DNA of 64,000 nucleotides, taken from the NCBI GenBank assembly GCA_963697345.1, contig CAVONS010000007.1:186001-250000 (forward strand). Reading direction: 5' to 3'. The notes beneath the pieces are model-generated. The model ran no database searches. It was not told where the DNA came from and saw only the letters and a list, made by a program, of their open reading frames with translations. Below are positions 1 through 9,614 of this stretch, one piece after another. The DNA comes from Prado023 sp963697345 (lineage in GTDB: Bacteria > Actinomycetota > Actinomycetes > S36-B12 > CAIYMF01). Position 1 is the first letter of the stretch; the number at the start of each line of letters is the position of its first letter. Made by a program: the position numbers and the translations under genes.

Positions 1-200
1 TGGATCACATCGTCCCGGTCGACATCTACCTGCCCGGTTGCCCGCCCCGCCCGGAGATGCTGATGGACGCGATCCTGAAGCTGCACCAGGAGGTCATGGA
101 CTCCAAGCTCGGCGCCAACCGTGCTCGCCAGATCGACGAGCTGGAGGCCGCCGCACTGGCGGCACCGGCCACCAGCGAGATGCGGGGGCTGCTGCGATGA
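1..200 (+). CDS. nuoB: NADH-quinone oxidoreductase subunit NuoB, 3' fragment
   Basis: Only the last ~65 codons are in the window, read with codons starting at base 3. The fragment begins DHIVPVDIYLPGCPPRPE, the conserved C-terminal NuoB block; its Cys is the fourth ligand of the N2 [4Fe-4S] cluster that passes electrons to quinone in complex I. The TGA at 198-200 overlaps the nuoC ATG (ATGA), so the two genes are translationally coupled. The N-terminal half, with the paired cysteines, and nuoA lie to the left of the window. Confidence 0.95.
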   Translation, partial: DHIVPVDIYLPGCPPRPEMLMDAILKLHQEVMDSKLGANRARQIDELEAAALAAPATSEMRGLLR

Positions 201-937
201 CCCAGGACACCGGGGGCAGCCAGTCCGAGGGCACTGTCGTCCCTGTGGGTGCGGTCGACCTCGGCCTGAGCCCCGCGGCCGACACACTGGGCGTCCGGCA
301 GGGCGCCTTCGGTGCGTCGGGGTCCGGCGACACCAGCGGCTTCGGTGGACTCACACGTCCCATCGAGATGCCCGCAGCCAGCCCCAGGCCCTACGGCGGC
401 TACTTCGACGCCGTGGTCGACGAGCTCGAGCTGGCGCTGGCCGATCAGGGGGTCCCCGCGCAGGCGGCCATCGAGAAGGTCGTCATCGATCGCGGCGAGA
501 TGACCATGTACGTGCGTCGCGAGCACCTGCTGGCCGTCGCGCAGGAGCTGCGCGACGAACCCGGCCTGCGCTTCGAGATCTGCCACTCCGTGTCCGGCGT
601 GCACTACCCCGCCGACACCGATCGTGAGCTGCATTCGGTGATCCACCTGCTGTCGATGACCCACAAGCGGCGGATCAGGGTCGAGGTCACGTGCCCGGAG
701 TCCGACCAGCACATCCCGTCGGTCACCGGGGTGTGGGCGTCGGCTGACTGGCACGAGCGCGAGACCTGGGACATGTTCGGCATCGTCTTCGACGGTCACC
801 CCGGCCTGACCCGGATCCTCATGCCCGACGACTGGCCGGGCCACCCCCAGCGCAAGGACTACCCCCTCGGCGGGATCCCCGTGGAGTACAAGGGCGCGAC
901 GATCCCAGCGCCCGACCAGCGGAGGTCGTACAACTGA
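197..937 (+). CDS. nuoC: NADH-quinone oxidoreductase subunit C
   Basis: Complex I peripheral-arm (30 kDa) subunit, 246 aa; a structural partner of NuoD and NuoB in the cytoplasmic connecting module, with no cofactor of its own. The family signature HERETWDMFG lies at about residue 185, followed by GHPGLTRIL and the basic C-terminal segment RKDYPLGG. The first ~65 residues are a Ser/Gly/acidic extension that I expect to be disordered; such extensions are common in actinobacterial NuoC. The ATG at 197 is chosen because it overlaps the nuoB stop. A longer reading frame upstream merely shadows nuoB. It overlaps nuoD by one base (TGATG). Confidence 0.96.
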   Translation: MTQDTGGSQSEGTVVPVGAVDLGLSPAADTLGVRQGAFGASGSGDTSGFGGLTRPIEMPAASPRPYGGYFDAVVDELELALADQGVPAQAAIEKVVIDRGEMTMYVRREHLLAVAQELRDEPGLRFEICHSVSGVHYPADTDRELHSVIHLLSMTHKRRIRVEVTCPESDQHIPSVTGVWASADWHERETWDMFGIVFDGHPGLTRILMPDDWPGHPQRKDYPLGGIPVEYKGATIPAPDQRRSYN

Positions 938-2319
938 TGAGCACGACGTATGAGTCCGGCGAGGCCTTCGAGCCCGATGACCAGGCGGCCGCCGAGGCCC
1001 CGGGCTACGAGACGACCGAGGGACGGGTGTTCACCGTCACCGGCGGCGACTGGGACACCATCACCATCGATCCGTCGGTGGCCAACGAGCGCATCGTGAT
1101 CAACATGGGTCCCCAGCACCCCTCCACGCACGGCGTGCTGCGCCTGATCCTCGAGCTCGAGGGTGAGAACGTCCAGGCCGCCACGTGTGGCATCGGGTAC
1201 CTGCACACCGGCATCGAGAAGAACCTCGAGTACCGCACGTGGACCCAGGCGCCGACGTTCGTCACGCGCATGGACTACCTGACCAGCTTCTTCAACGAGA
1301 CGGCCTACAGCCTCGCGGTCGAGAAGCTGTTGGGAATCACCGACGACATCCCGGACCGGGCGACCGTGATCCGGGTCATCCTCATGGAGCTCAACCGGGT
1401 CGCATCCCACCTGGTCGCCCTGGGCACCGGCGCGCTCGAGCTCGGCGGGCTGACTGCGGCCCTGTTCGGCTTCCGCGAGCGCGAGCTGGTCCTGGACCTG
1501 TTCGAGCTGATCACGGGCCTGCGCATGAACCACGCGTTCATCCGGCCCGGTGGGGTGGCCCAGGACCTTCCGGACACCGACGACAAGGGCGTGGACATGA
1601 AGGTCCGCATCCAGGAGGTCATCGACCTCCTGCGGGTGCGGTTCAAGGACACCGCCAACCTGCTGGTCGACAACAGCATCTGGATGGGTCGCACCTCCGG
1701 CATCGGCTACCTGGACCTCACCGGATGCATGGCGCTGGGCATCACCGGTCCCATCCTGCGTGCCACCGGCTACCCGTGGGACGCCCGCAAGGAGACGCCG
1801 TACTGCGGCTACGAGCGCTACGAGTTCGACGTCATCACCGCGACGACGGCCGATGCCTACGGCCGGTTCCTGATCCGCATCGACGAGATGAAGCAGAGCC
1901 TGAACATCGTGGAGCAGGCCCTGGACCACCTGCAGCCGGGCCCGGTGATGGTGGCCGACCCGAAGATCGCCTGGCCCGCGCAGCTGGCCATCGGCTCGGA
2001 CGGCATGGGCAACTCCCTGGAGCACATCCGCCAGATCATGGGGACCTCGATGGAGGCCCTGATCCACCACTTCAAGCTCGTCACCGAGGGCTACAGCGTC
2101 CCGGTGGGCCAGGCGTTCCAGGTCGTGGAGTCCCCGAAGGGCGAACTCGGCTGTCACGTCGTGTCGCACGGTGGGACCAAGCCCTACCGGGTGCACTTCC
2201 GCGATCCGAGCTTCAACAACCTGCAATCGGTCAGTGCCATGTGCGAGGGCGGCATGGTGGCCGACGTCGTGGCCGCCGTCGCGAGCATCGACCCAGTGAT
2301 GGGAGGCGTGGACCGCTGA
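937..2319 (+). CDS. nuoD: NADH-quinone oxidoreductase subunit D
   Basis: 49 kDa complex I subunit, 460 aa, evolutionarily related to the large subunit of [NiFe] hydrogenases. With NuoB and NuoH it forms the quinone-binding cavity. The family hallmark NMGPQHPSTHG is near residue 55, followed by the GYLHTGIEK region that contributes quinone-site residues. The last residues end in DPVMGGVDR, a normal NuoD C-terminus. The first ~50 residues are an acidic actinobacterial-style extension. The start overlaps the nuoC stop and the stop overlaps the nuoE ATG. Confidence 0.97.
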   Translation: MSTTYESGEAFEPDDQAAAEAPGYETTEGRVFTVTGGDWDTITIDPSVANERIVINMGPQHPSTHGVLRLILELEGENVQAATCGIGYLHTGIEKNLEYRTWTQAPTFVTRMDYLTSFFNETAYSLAVEKLLGITDDIPDRATVIRVILMELNRVASHLVALGTGALELGGLTAALFGFRERELVLDLFELITGLRMNHAFIRPGGVAQDLPDTDDKGVDMKVRIQEVIDLLRVRFKDTANLLVDNSIWMGRTSGIGYLDLTGCMALGITGPILRATGYPWDARKETPYCGYERYEFDVITATTADAYGRFLIRIDEMKQSLNIVEQALDHLQPGPVMVADPKIAWPAQLAIGSDGMGNSLEHIRQIMGTSMEALIHHFKLVTEGYSVPVGQAFQVVESPKGELGCHVVSHGGTKPYRVHFRDPSFNNLQSVSAMCEGGMVADVVAAVASIDPVMGGVDR

Positions 2320-3005
2320 TGTCCATTCCCGAGACCACCCGGACCGAGCTCGCCGAGCTGGCCGGTCGCTACCCCGAGGCGCGCTCGGCCCTGCTGCCGA
2401 TGCTGCACCTGGTGCAGTCCGAGGAGGGCTACGTCAGCCCGGAGGGGATCGCCGCCTGCGCCCAGGCACTGGGGCTGAGCACCGCGGAGGTCGCAGCCGT
2501 GGCCACGTTCTACACGATGTACAAGCGCCGCCCCGCCGGGCAGCACCACGTCGGGGTCTGCACGAACACGATGTGCGCCCTGCTCGGTGGCGACGCGCTC
2601 TGGGAGGCGGTCAGCGCGCACACCGGCGCCGGCCACGACGAGGTCAGTGCCAACGGCACATTCGACCTCGAGCGGATCGAGTGCCAGGCCGCATGCACGC
2701 ACGCGCCGGTGATGACCGTCGACTGGGAGTTCTTCGACCGGATGACACCTGACGAGGCGATCGCCGTGCTCGACCGGCTGGCGGCCGGTGAGCAGGTTGC
2801 CAGCACCCGGGGTCCGGTTGTGCGGGGCTTCCGCGCCGCCTCACGCACCATCTCCGGGATCGACGACGACGGGCTGACCACCGAGGGCGGATCCGCCGAC
2901 GCGCTGATGGCCATGACCACCACCGTCGCTGCCGAGCGCGGTGTCCCGGCCGCGGACCATGCCAGCGCCCCGGCCCCCGACCAGACGGGCGAGGTGCTGA
3001 CATGA
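2319..3005 (+). CDS. nuoE: NADH-quinone oxidoreductase subunit E
   Basis: 24 kDa subunit of the NADH dehydrogenase module, 228 aa, a thioredoxin-fold protein carrying the N1a [2Fe-2S] cluster. The four ligands are visible as CTNTMC (about residues 81-86) and CQAAC (about 122-126). The N-terminal helical part (residues 1-70) is typical. The last ~65 residues beyond the fold are Ala/Asp/Thr-rich and probably flexible. ATG 2319 overlaps the nuoD stop (TGATG), and the TGA overlaps the nuoF ATG. A longer upstream frame is only a shadow of nuoD. Confidence 0.96.
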   Translation: MSIPETTRTELAELAGRYPEARSALLPMLHLVQSEEGYVSPEGIAACAQALGLSTAEVAAVATFYTMYKRRPAGQHHVGVCTNTMCALLGGDALWEAVSAHTGAGHDEVSANGTFDLERIECQAACTHAPVMTVDWEFFDRMTPDEAIAVLDRLAAGEQVASTRGPVVRGFRAASRTISGIDDDGLTTEGGSADALMAMTTTVAAERGVPAADHASAPAPDQTGEVLT

Positions 3006-4306
3006 CCCTGACCCCGGTCCTGACCGCCCACTGGGATGAGGCGGACTCCTACACGATCGACGGCTACCGCCGGCACGGTGGCTACGACCAGGTCGCCACC
3101 GGCTTCGAGATGGGCCAGGACGCCCTGATCGCACTGGTCAAGGACTCCGGTCTGCGCGGGCGTGGGGGCGCCGGGTTCCCGACCGGCATGAAGTGGGGCT
3201 TCGTCCCCCAGGGCGACGGCAAGCCGCACTACCTGGTGGTCAATGCCGACGAGTCCGAGCCCGGCGCCTGCAAGGACATCCCGCTCATGCTGGCCAACCC
3301 GCATGCGCTGATCGAGGGCTGCATCCTCACGTCGTATGCGATCCGGGCCAACCACGCCTTCATCTATGTGCGCGGCGAGGTGCCACACGTGCATCGTCGC
3401 CTTCGGGCCGCCGTGCGCGAGGCCTACGCGGCGGGCCTGCTGGGCAAGGACATCCAGGGTTCGGGGTACGACCTCGAGCTGGTCGTCCATGCCGGTGCCG
3501 GTGCCTACATCTGCGGCGAGGAGACAGCCCTGCTGGACTCGCTGGAGGGCCGTCGCGGGCAGCCCCGGCTCAAGCCCCCCTTCCCCGCGGTGGCCGGCCT
3601 GTACGCCTCGCCGACCGTGGTCAACAACGTCGAGACCGTGGCCAACGTGCCCTACATCGTGCGCAACGGATCCCAGTGGCTGCGCCAATGGGGCACGGAG
3701 AAGTCACCCGGGTTCAAGCTGATGAGTGTCTCGGGCCACGTGAAGCGCCCCGGCGTCTTCGAGGTCGCGCTGGGCACCACGATGCGTGAGCTCCTGGACT
3801 ACGCGGGCGGGATGCGCCACGGCGGGGAGCCCAAGTTCTGGCTGCCCGGTGGGTCCAGCGTGCCGATGCTCACCGCCGAGCACCTCGACCTCCCGCTCAC
3901 CTACGAGGACATGGCCGCTGCCGGCACCATGCTGGGCACCGCCACTCCGATGGTCTTCGACGAGACCGTCTCGGTGGTCAAGGCCGTCACCCGCTGGCTG
4001 GAGTTCTACAAGCACGAGTCCTGCGGCAAGTGCACCCCCTGTCGTGAGGGCACCGGGTGGATCGCGGGCACGCTGGAGAAGTTCGAGGCCGGCACCGGCA
4101 GCGAGTCCGAGCTCGGGATGCTCGAGGAGATCTGCGGACAGATCCTCGGCCGATCCTTCTGCGCGCTGGGCGACGCCGCTGCGACCCCCTTCCCCGCGGC
4201 GCTCAAGCACTTCCCCGACGAGTTCCTGGCCGGCACGCACACGGCGGCCGACTCCGCCTTCGACCCGGGCGCCGCCACCGTCCTGACCGTGGGAGCGCCA
4301 CGATGA
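3002..4306 (+). CDS. nuoF: NADH-quinone oxidoreductase subunit F
   Basis: 51 kDa flavoprotein, 434 aa, the NADH entry point of complex I. It oxidises NADH through FMN and passes electrons to the N3 [4Fe-4S] cluster. The glycine-rich GRGGAGFPTG motif (about residues 52-61) belongs to the FMN/NADH site. Cluster ligands are CGKCTPC (about 340-346) plus the Cys of FCALGDAA (about 386). Length and motif spacing are normal. Its presence with nuoE and nuoG shows the main complex is a full NADH-oxidising enzyme, in contrast to the NuoBCI-like set at 24271-25515. Confidence 0.97.
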   Translation: MTLTPVLTAHWDEADSYTIDGYRRHGGYDQVATGFEMGQDALIALVKDSGLRGRGGAGFPTGMKWGFVPQGDGKPHYLVVNADESEPGACKDIPLMLANPHALIEGCILTSYAIRANHAFIYVRGEVPHVHRRLRAAVREAYAAGLLGKDIQGSGYDLELVVHAGAGAYICGEETALLDSLEGRRGQPRLKPPFPAVAGLYASPTVVNNVETVANVPYIVRNGSQWLRQWGTEKSPGFKLMSVSGHVKRPGVFEVALGTTMRELLDYAGGMRHGGEPKFWLPGGSSVPMLTAEHLDLPLTYEDMAAAGTMLGTATPMVFDETVSVVKAVTRWLEFYKHESCGKCTPCREGTGWIAGTLEKFEAGTGSESELGMLEEICGQILGRSFCALGDAAATPFPAALKHFPDEFLAGTHTAADSAFDPGAATVLTVGAPR

Positions 4307-6792
4307 CCGTCATCCCCACCGCTGCTTCCGACGAGGCCCAGCGTCCTGAGACGCCCCCCGGTCATGCCGCCGTCGTCATCGACGGCATCGACGTGCTCGT
4401 TCCGACCGGCACCTTGATCATCCGGGCCGCCGAGCAGGTCGGGATCGAGATCCCCCGGTTCTGCGACCACCCGCTGCTCGATCCTGTGGCAGCGTGCCGG
4501 GCCTGCCTGATCGAGATCGAGGGCCAGCCCAAGCCCCAACCGGCCTGTGCGATCCCGGTCTCCGATGGGATGAAGGTCCGCACGTCGGGTACCTCGGAGA
4601 TGGCCGCGACGGCCCAGCGCGGGGTCATGGAGTTCCTGCTGATCAACCACCCCCTGGACTGCCCGGTCTGCGACAAGGGCGGGGAGTGCCCGCTGCAGAA
4701 CCAGGCCATGAGCCACGGTCGTGGCGAATCGCGCTTCACCGGCACCAAGCGCACCTTCCCGAAGCCGGTTGCCCTCAGCACGCAGATCCTGCTGGACCGG
4801 GAGCGCTGCGTGTCGTGCGCCCGGTGCACCCGCTTCGCCGAGCAGGTGGCCGGGGACCCGTTCATCTCGTTGCAGCAGCGCGGCGGCAAGCAGGTCGTCG
4901 GGATCGCCGAGGACACCCCGTTCAACTCGTACTTCTCCGGCAACACCGTGCAGATCTGCCCGGTCGGTGCACTGACCAGCGCCGCCTACCGGTTCCGCTC
5001 CCGGCCCTTCGACCTCGTGTCCACGCCGACGGTCTGTGAGCACTGCGCCAGCGGGTGCTCGCTGCGCACCGATGTGCGCCGGTCCACGGTGCTGCGCCGC
5101 CTGGCGTGGGAGGACCCGGAGGTCAACTCCGACTGGAACTGCGACAAGGGACGCTTCGCGTTCCCCTACCTCGAGGCCGACCGCCTGGTCACCCCCCTGG
5201 TGCGCGAGGGCGCCGACCTCGTCGAGTCCCCCTGGCCACAGGCGGTGCGGCGTGCGGCGCAGGCCCTGGCCGAGTCCGGCGACCGCACTGCTGTCCTGCT
5301 GGGCGGCAAGCTCACGCTCGAGGACTCCTACGCCTACGCCAAGTTCGCACGCGCGGTGCTGGGCACCGACTCCCTCGACTTCCGGATCCGGCGCTCCAAC
5401 GCCCAGGAGGCCGAGTTCCTGCGCACGGTGGTGTCCGGGTCAGGGGTCGGCGTCACCTATGCCGACCTCGATGCCGCCTCGACCGTGCTGCTCGTCGGGC
5501 TGGAGCCCGAGGAGGAGTCGCCGATCATCTTCCTGAGGCTGCGCGCGGCCACCCGCCGTGGGTCGCTCACGGTCATGACTGTCGCCCCGTTCGCCTCACC
5601 GGGTGCCGCCAAGCTCGGGGCCCATGTCCTGGCCGCAGCGCCCGGGCAGGAGGCGAGTGTGCTTGACGCCCTGGCCTCCGGCGCCGGCGATGCCGCCGGG
5701 GCGCTGGCTGCCGGTGGCTCGATCATCCTGGTCGGGGAGCGCGCCGCCCAGAGCCCGGGTGCCCTGGCCGCTGCCGTGGCGCTGGCCGGGTCGACCGGCG
5801 CCCGCCTGGCATGGGTTCCGCGGCGGGCCGGGGAGCGCGGTGCGCTGGAGGCCGGTGCCCTCGCTGGCCTGCTGCCCTGGGGCCGTCCGCTCAGCGATCC
5901 CGCCGCCCGCGCCCAGGTCGCCGACGCGTGGGGGATCGAGGCTGATGCCCTGCCCGACGAGCCGGGTCTGGACCTCGCTGGAGTGGTTGCCGCGCTGGCC
6001 GCCGACGAGCAGGCCGCTCAGGATGCCGCTCAGTCCGACGACGGGGATGCGGAGCTGCCCGAACGACGGATCGGTGCGGTCATCCTCGCCGGCGTCGAGG
6101 CGGTCGACACCCCGGATCCCGTGGCCTTCCGGGCCGCCGTTGCCGCAGCACCCTTCGTACTCGCCCTGGAGACCCGCAGCACCGAGGTCACCGACCTCGC
6201 TGACGTGGTCCTGCCCGTGGGTGTCCTGACCGAGAAGTCAGGCACGCTGCTGGACTGGGAGGGTCGGGCCCGCCCGTTCGGCCAGGTCATGCCCGAGTCG
6301 ACGTCCATCACCGATGCCCGGGCCCTGAGCCTCGTGGCGCGTGCGATGGGTCGCTCGCTGGGCTCCATCGAGGTCGGTGCCCTGCGTGCTGAGCTGGCTG
6401 GGATGGGCCGCTGGCAGGGTCCGCGCCCCGAGGCTGAGCCCACCGAGGCGCCCGCCCCAGCCGTGGCCGGCGAGGGTCGGGTCGTGCTGGCCACCTGGCG
6501 GCACCTGCTCGATGAGGGCCTGCTCCAGCGTGGCGAGCCGGCGTTGGCCGGCACGGCCCGCCCGGCGCTTGCCCGCGTCTCGCCCGCAACGGCCGACTCC
6601 TTCGGGCTGTCCGACGGACAGCCGGTGACCGTGCGCTCCGAGCATGGGGCCATCACGCTCCCAGTGGCCGTGACCGACATGGTCGACGGCGTGGTCTGGC
6701 TGCCCGGGCACTCCGTCGGCAGCTCGGTCAACGAGACCCTCCGGGTCGGCTCCGGTGCCGCGGTTGCCCTCAGCGCAGGAGGTGCCCAGTGA
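4303..6792 (+). CDS. nuoG: NADH-quinone oxidoreductase subunit G
   Basis: 75 kDa iron-sulfur subunit, 829 aa. N-terminal plant-type [2Fe-2S] domain (FCDHP at about residue 53, then CRAC), the CPVCDKGGEC block (about 119-130), CVSCARCTRF (about 168) and ICPVGA (about 218) for the [4Fe-4S] clusters, then a molybdopterin-oxidoreductase-like domain opening with CEHCASGC (about 245). No molybdenum cofactor is expected in this family. The C-terminal half is Ala-rich and divergent, as is usual in actinobacteria. ATG 4303 overlaps the nuoF stop (ATGA); the stop overlaps the nuoH GTG. Confidence 0.96.
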   Translation: MTVIPTAASDEAQRPETPPGHAAVVIDGIDVLVPTGTLIIRAAEQVGIEIPRFCDHPLLDPVAACRACLIEIEGQPKPQPACAIPVSDGMKVRTSGTSEMAATAQRGVMEFLLINHPLDCPVCDKGGECPLQNQAMSHGRGESRFTGTKRTFPKPVALSTQILLDRERCVSCARCTRFAEQVAGDPFISLQQRGGKQVVGIAEDTPFNSYFSGNTVQICPVGALTSAAYRFRSRPFDLVSTPTVCEHCASGCSLRTDVRRSTVLRRLAWEDPEVNSDWNCDKGRFAFPYLEADRLVTPLVREGADLVESPWPQAVRRAAQALAESGDRTAVLLGGKLTLEDSYAYAKFARAVLGTDSLDFRIRRSNAQEAEFLRTVVSGSGVGVTYADLDAASTVLLVGLEPEEESPIIFLRLRAATRRGSLTVMTVAPFASPGAAKLGAHVLAAAPGQEASVLDALASGAGDAAGALAAGGSIILVGERAAQSPGALAAAVALAGSTGARLAWVPRRAGERGALEAGALAGLLPWGRPLSDPAARAQVADAWGIEADALPDEPGLDLAGVVAALAADEQAAQDAAQSDDGDAELPERRIGAVILAGVEAVDTPDPVAFRAAVAAAPFVLALETRSTEVTDLADVVLPVGVLTEKSGTLLDWEGRARPFGQVMPESTSITDARALSLVARAMGRSLGSIEVGALRAELAGMGRWQGPRPEAEPTEAPAPAVAGEGRVVLATWRHLLDEGLLQRGEPALAGTARPALARVSPATADSFGLSDGQPVTVRSEHGAITLPVAVTDMVDGVVWLPGHSVGSSVNETLRVGSGAAVALSAGGAQ

Positions 6793-8132
6793 ACATCGCG
6801 TCCGTGGTAGCTGCCACCGAGTTCGAGCCGTTCGGGCAGGACCCCTGGTGGCTGGTCATCCTCAAGGTCCTGGGACTGTTCCTCGGTGTCGTCGTGATCG
6901 TGCTGCTCACGATCTGGGCAGAGCGCCGGGTGGTGGGCCGGATGCAGATGCGCCTGGGCCCGAACCGGGTCGGACCCTTCGGTGTCCTGCAGGGCCTCAT
7001 GGACGGGATCAAGCTGGCGCTCAAGGAGGACATCATGCCCACGGCGGCCGACAAGGCCGTGTTCTTCGTGGCGCCGATCATCTCCGTGGTCCCCGCGTTC
7101 CTGGCGTTGGCCGTGATCCCCTTCGGCCCGGAGGTCTCGATCTTCGGTGTGCGCACCCCCCTGCAGCTCACGGACTTCCCTGTCGCCGTGCTCTACGTGC
7201 TGGCGATCGCCTCGATCGGCATCTACGGGATCGTGTTCGCCGGCTGGTCCTCGGGCTCCACGTACCCGTTGCTCGGGTCGTTGCGCTCCTCGGCCCAGAT
7301 GATCTCCTACGAGATCGCGATGGGGCTGGCCTTCGTGGCCGTGTTCCTCTACGCGGGCTCGATGTCGACCTCGCAGATCGTGGCCGCCCAGCAGCCCGTC
7401 TGGTATGCGGTCATCCTGCTGCCCTCGTTCATCATCTACGTGACGGCGATGGTTGGCGAGACGAACCGCGCGCCCTTCGACCTGCCCGAGGCCGAGAGCG
7501 AGTTGGTGGGTGGGTTCCACACCGAGTACTCGTCGCTGAAGTTCGCGCTCTTCTTCCTGGCCGAGTACATCAACATGGTCACCGTCTCGGCCCTGGCCAC
7601 CACGTTGTTCCTGGGTGGCTGGCAGGCGCCATGGCCGATCTCGGCGATCAACGACGGCATGTTCAACCAGAGCTGGTGGGGCCTGCTGTGGTTCCTGGTC
7701 AAGGTGTCGCTGTTCCTGTTCATGTTCATCTGGCTGCGTGGCACGCTGCCGCGGTTCCGCTACGACCAGTTCATGAAGTTCGGCTGGAAGGTCCTGATCC
7801 CGGCCTCCCTGGCCTGGATCGTGCTGGTCTCCACCTTCCGTGCCCTGCGCGAGGAGCTGCCGGACAACACGATGACCATCTCGGTGATCGTCATCGCCAC
7901 CCTGGTCGTGGTCTTCGCCGGCTCCTACCTGATCGAGGCCGGTCGCGATCGGGCTCGCGAGCGGGCTGAGGCCGTGGCCGAGGCCGAGGCAGCCGAGCTC
8001 AATGCCACGCCTGGCCGGCACCCGGTCCCGCCGATGCCGGGCGAGGCCTTCGAGTACACCCCGCGGGCGCGCCAGACGGTGCCCAGCGCAGTGGCCGCCG
8101 ACGACGAGACACAGGAGGCCCCCAGTGCCTGA
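6789..8132 (+). CDS. nuoH: NADH-quinone oxidoreductase subunit H
   Basis: Integral membrane subunit, 447 aa, linking the peripheral arm to the proton-pumping arm and forming part of the quinone channel. Typical segments are visible: RMQMRLGPNRVGPFG near residue 55, the cytoplasmic acidic loop with NRAPFDLPEAESELVGG (about 222-238) and YSSLKFALFFLAEY. About eight membrane spans are expected. The charged C-terminal ~75 residues extend past the last helix. GTG start overlaps the nuoG stop (GTGA). Confidence 0.97.
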   Translation: MNIASVVAATEFEPFGQDPWWLVILKVLGLFLGVVVIVLLTIWAERRVVGRMQMRLGPNRVGPFGVLQGLMDGIKLALKEDIMPTAADKAVFFVAPIISVVPAFLALAVIPFGPEVSIFGVRTPLQLTDFPVAVLYVLAIASIGIYGIVFAGWSSGSTYPLLGSLRSSAQMISYEIAMGLAFVAVFLYAGSMSTSQIVAAQQPVWYAVILLPSFIIYVTAMVGETNRAPFDLPEAESELVGGFHTEYSSLKFALFFLAEYINMVTVSALATTLFLGGWQAPWPISAINDGMFNQSWWGLLWFLVKVSLFLFMFIWLRGTLPRFRYDQFMKFGWKVLIPASLAWIVLVSTFRALREELPDNTMTISVIVIATLVVVFAGSYLIEAGRDRARERAEAVAEAEAAELNATPGRHPVPPMPGEAFEYTPRARQTVPSAVAADDETQEAPSA

Positions 8133-8724
8133 GCTTCCCCAGCCCGTCCGGGGCTTCGGGACCACCTTCCTGACGATGTTCAAGAAGGTGAACACCGAGC
8201 AGTACCCGGAGGAGAAGGACAAGTTCCCGCCCAAGCCGCGGTTCCACGGACGCCATCAGCTCAACCGGCATCCCGACGGGCTGGAGAAGTGCATCGGCTG
8301 CGAGCTGTGCGCGTGGGCGTGCCCGGCAGATGCGATCTACGTGGAGGGTGCGCCGAACACCGACGAGGAGCGCTTCTCCCCGGGCGAGCGCTACGGCCGG
8401 GTGTACCAGATCAACTACCTGCGCTGCATCCTCTGCGGGTTGTGCATCGAGGCGTGCCCGACCCGGGCCCTGACCATGACCAACGAGTACGAGTTGGCCG
8501 ACACGAGCCGCGCCTCGCTGATCTACGAGAAGGCCGACCTGCTCGGCCCCCTCATGCCCGGCATGGCCGCCCCGCCGCACGCGATGGTCGAGGGCACCGA
8601 CGACGGGGACTACTACCGGGGTGAGGTGACCGGCGCGACGGAGGCGCAGAAGGCCGAGGTGGCTGCCCGTGAGGCTGCTGACTCCCAGCTCGAGCCGGAC
8701 ACCACGGGGACGGAGGAGCAGTGA
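8125..8724 (+). CDS. nuoI: NADH-quinone oxidoreductase subunit I
   Basis: 23 kDa ferredoxin-like subunit, 199 aa, holding clusters N6a and N6b that relay electrons from NuoG to NuoB. Two complete CxxCxxCxxxCP motifs are present: CIGCELCAWACP (about residues 56-67) and CILCGLCIEACP (about 101-112). The start is GTG 8125, because AGGAGG at 8113-8118 sits 6 nt upstream; an earlier in-frame ATG lies inside nuoH. It overlaps the end of nuoH by 8 bp and overlaps nuoJ at GTGA. Confidence 0.97.
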   Translation: MPELPQPVRGFGTTFLTMFKKVNTEQYPEEKDKFPPKPRFHGRHQLNRHPDGLEKCIGCELCAWACPADAIYVEGAPNTDEERFSPGERYGRVYQINYLRCILCGLCIEACPTRALTMTNEYELADTSRASLIYEKADLLGPLMPGMAAPPHAMVEGTDDGDYYRGEVTGATEAQKAEVAAREAADSQLEPDTTGTEEQ

Positions 8725-9614
8725 GCGCACTGCACTCGCTCGGCGCCCTGGCCGCCGCCGGCCCGGTCGGGCTGGAGCCGAACACGGGGGAGACCATCAC
8801 GTTCTGGGTGTGCGCCACCCTCGCCGTGATCGGCGCCCTGGGCACGGTGCTGTCACGCAAGGCCGTGCACAGCGCCCTGTTCATCGCCATGACCATGATC
8901 AACCTGGCGATCCTCTACGTCGCCCAGGACGCGCCCTTCCTGGGCATGGTGCAGATCATCGTCTACACCGGCGCGGTGATGATGCTCTTCGTCTTCGTGC
9001 TCATGGTCGTGGGTGTGGATGCCTCCGACAGCCTCGTGGAGACACTCAAGGGTCAGCGTGTGTGGGCGGGTGTGGCCTTCGTGGGCTTCCTCGGCCTGCT
9101 GATGGCCGGGATCGTCGGCTCGCTGGACGGCACGACGGTGGTCGGCCTGGATGAGGCGAACGCTGAGCACGGCGGGAATGTGCAGGGCATCGGCGTGGCG
9201 ATCTTCACCCGGTACCTGCTGGCCTTCGAGGTCACCTCGGCCCTGCTGATCACCGCCGCGGTCGGGGCGATGATCCTGACCCACCGCGAGCGCCTGGAGC
9301 CACGCAAGACCCAGGCCCAGCTCTCCACCGAGAAGTTCGCCCCGGATCGCCACCCCGTCAACAAGCCCAACCCGGGCGTGTACGCGCGCAGCAACGCCGT
9401 CGACATGCCTGCGCTGCTTCCCGATGGGTCGATCGCGACGGAGTCCGTCCCCGGCCCACTGCGACTCGACGGTGAGACGCGCGACGCCGATCGGCTTGCC
9501 CTGGACGAGGCCGAGCACCTGCTGGCCCATGAGCCGGTCATCGTGGATCCGGACGCACCTGATCCTGGCGCCCCGGGGCTTGACGACGAACCGGACAAGG
9601 GGGGGCAGGCATGA
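8721..9614 (+). CDS. nuoJ: NADH-quinone oxidoreductase subunit J
   Basis: Membrane subunit of the proton-pumping arm, 297 aa. Five hydrophobic helices occupy roughly residues 25-190, including the MVQIIVYTGAVMMLFVFVLM segment characteristic of NuoJ. The last ~105 residues are hydrophilic and acidic, a C-terminal extension also seen in other actinobacterial NuoJ proteins. The GTG start overlaps the nuoI stop and follows GGAGGA; the TGA overlaps the nuoK ATG. Confidence 0.95.
   Translation: MSALHSLGALAAAGPVGLEPNTGETITFWVCATLAVIGALGTVLSRKAVHSALFIAMTMINLAILYVAQDAPFLGMVQIIVYTGAVMMLFVFVLMVVGVDASDSLVETLKGQRVWAGVAFVGFLGLLMAGIVGSLDGTTVVGLDEANAEHGGNVQGIGVAIFTRYLLAFEVTSALLITAAVGAMILTHRERLEPRKTQAQLSTEKFAPDRHPVNKPNPGVYARSNAVDMPALLPDGSIATESVPGPLRLDGETRDADRLALDEAEHLLAHEPVIVDPDAPDPGAPGLDDEPDKGGQA

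Noticed and set aside
6030..8234. Long minus-strand open frame (734 codons) opposite nuoG/nuoH
   Set aside because: High GC removes stops from antisense frames; the translation is low-complexity His/Arg/Gly/Asp without domains, and the plus strand has clear nuo genes.
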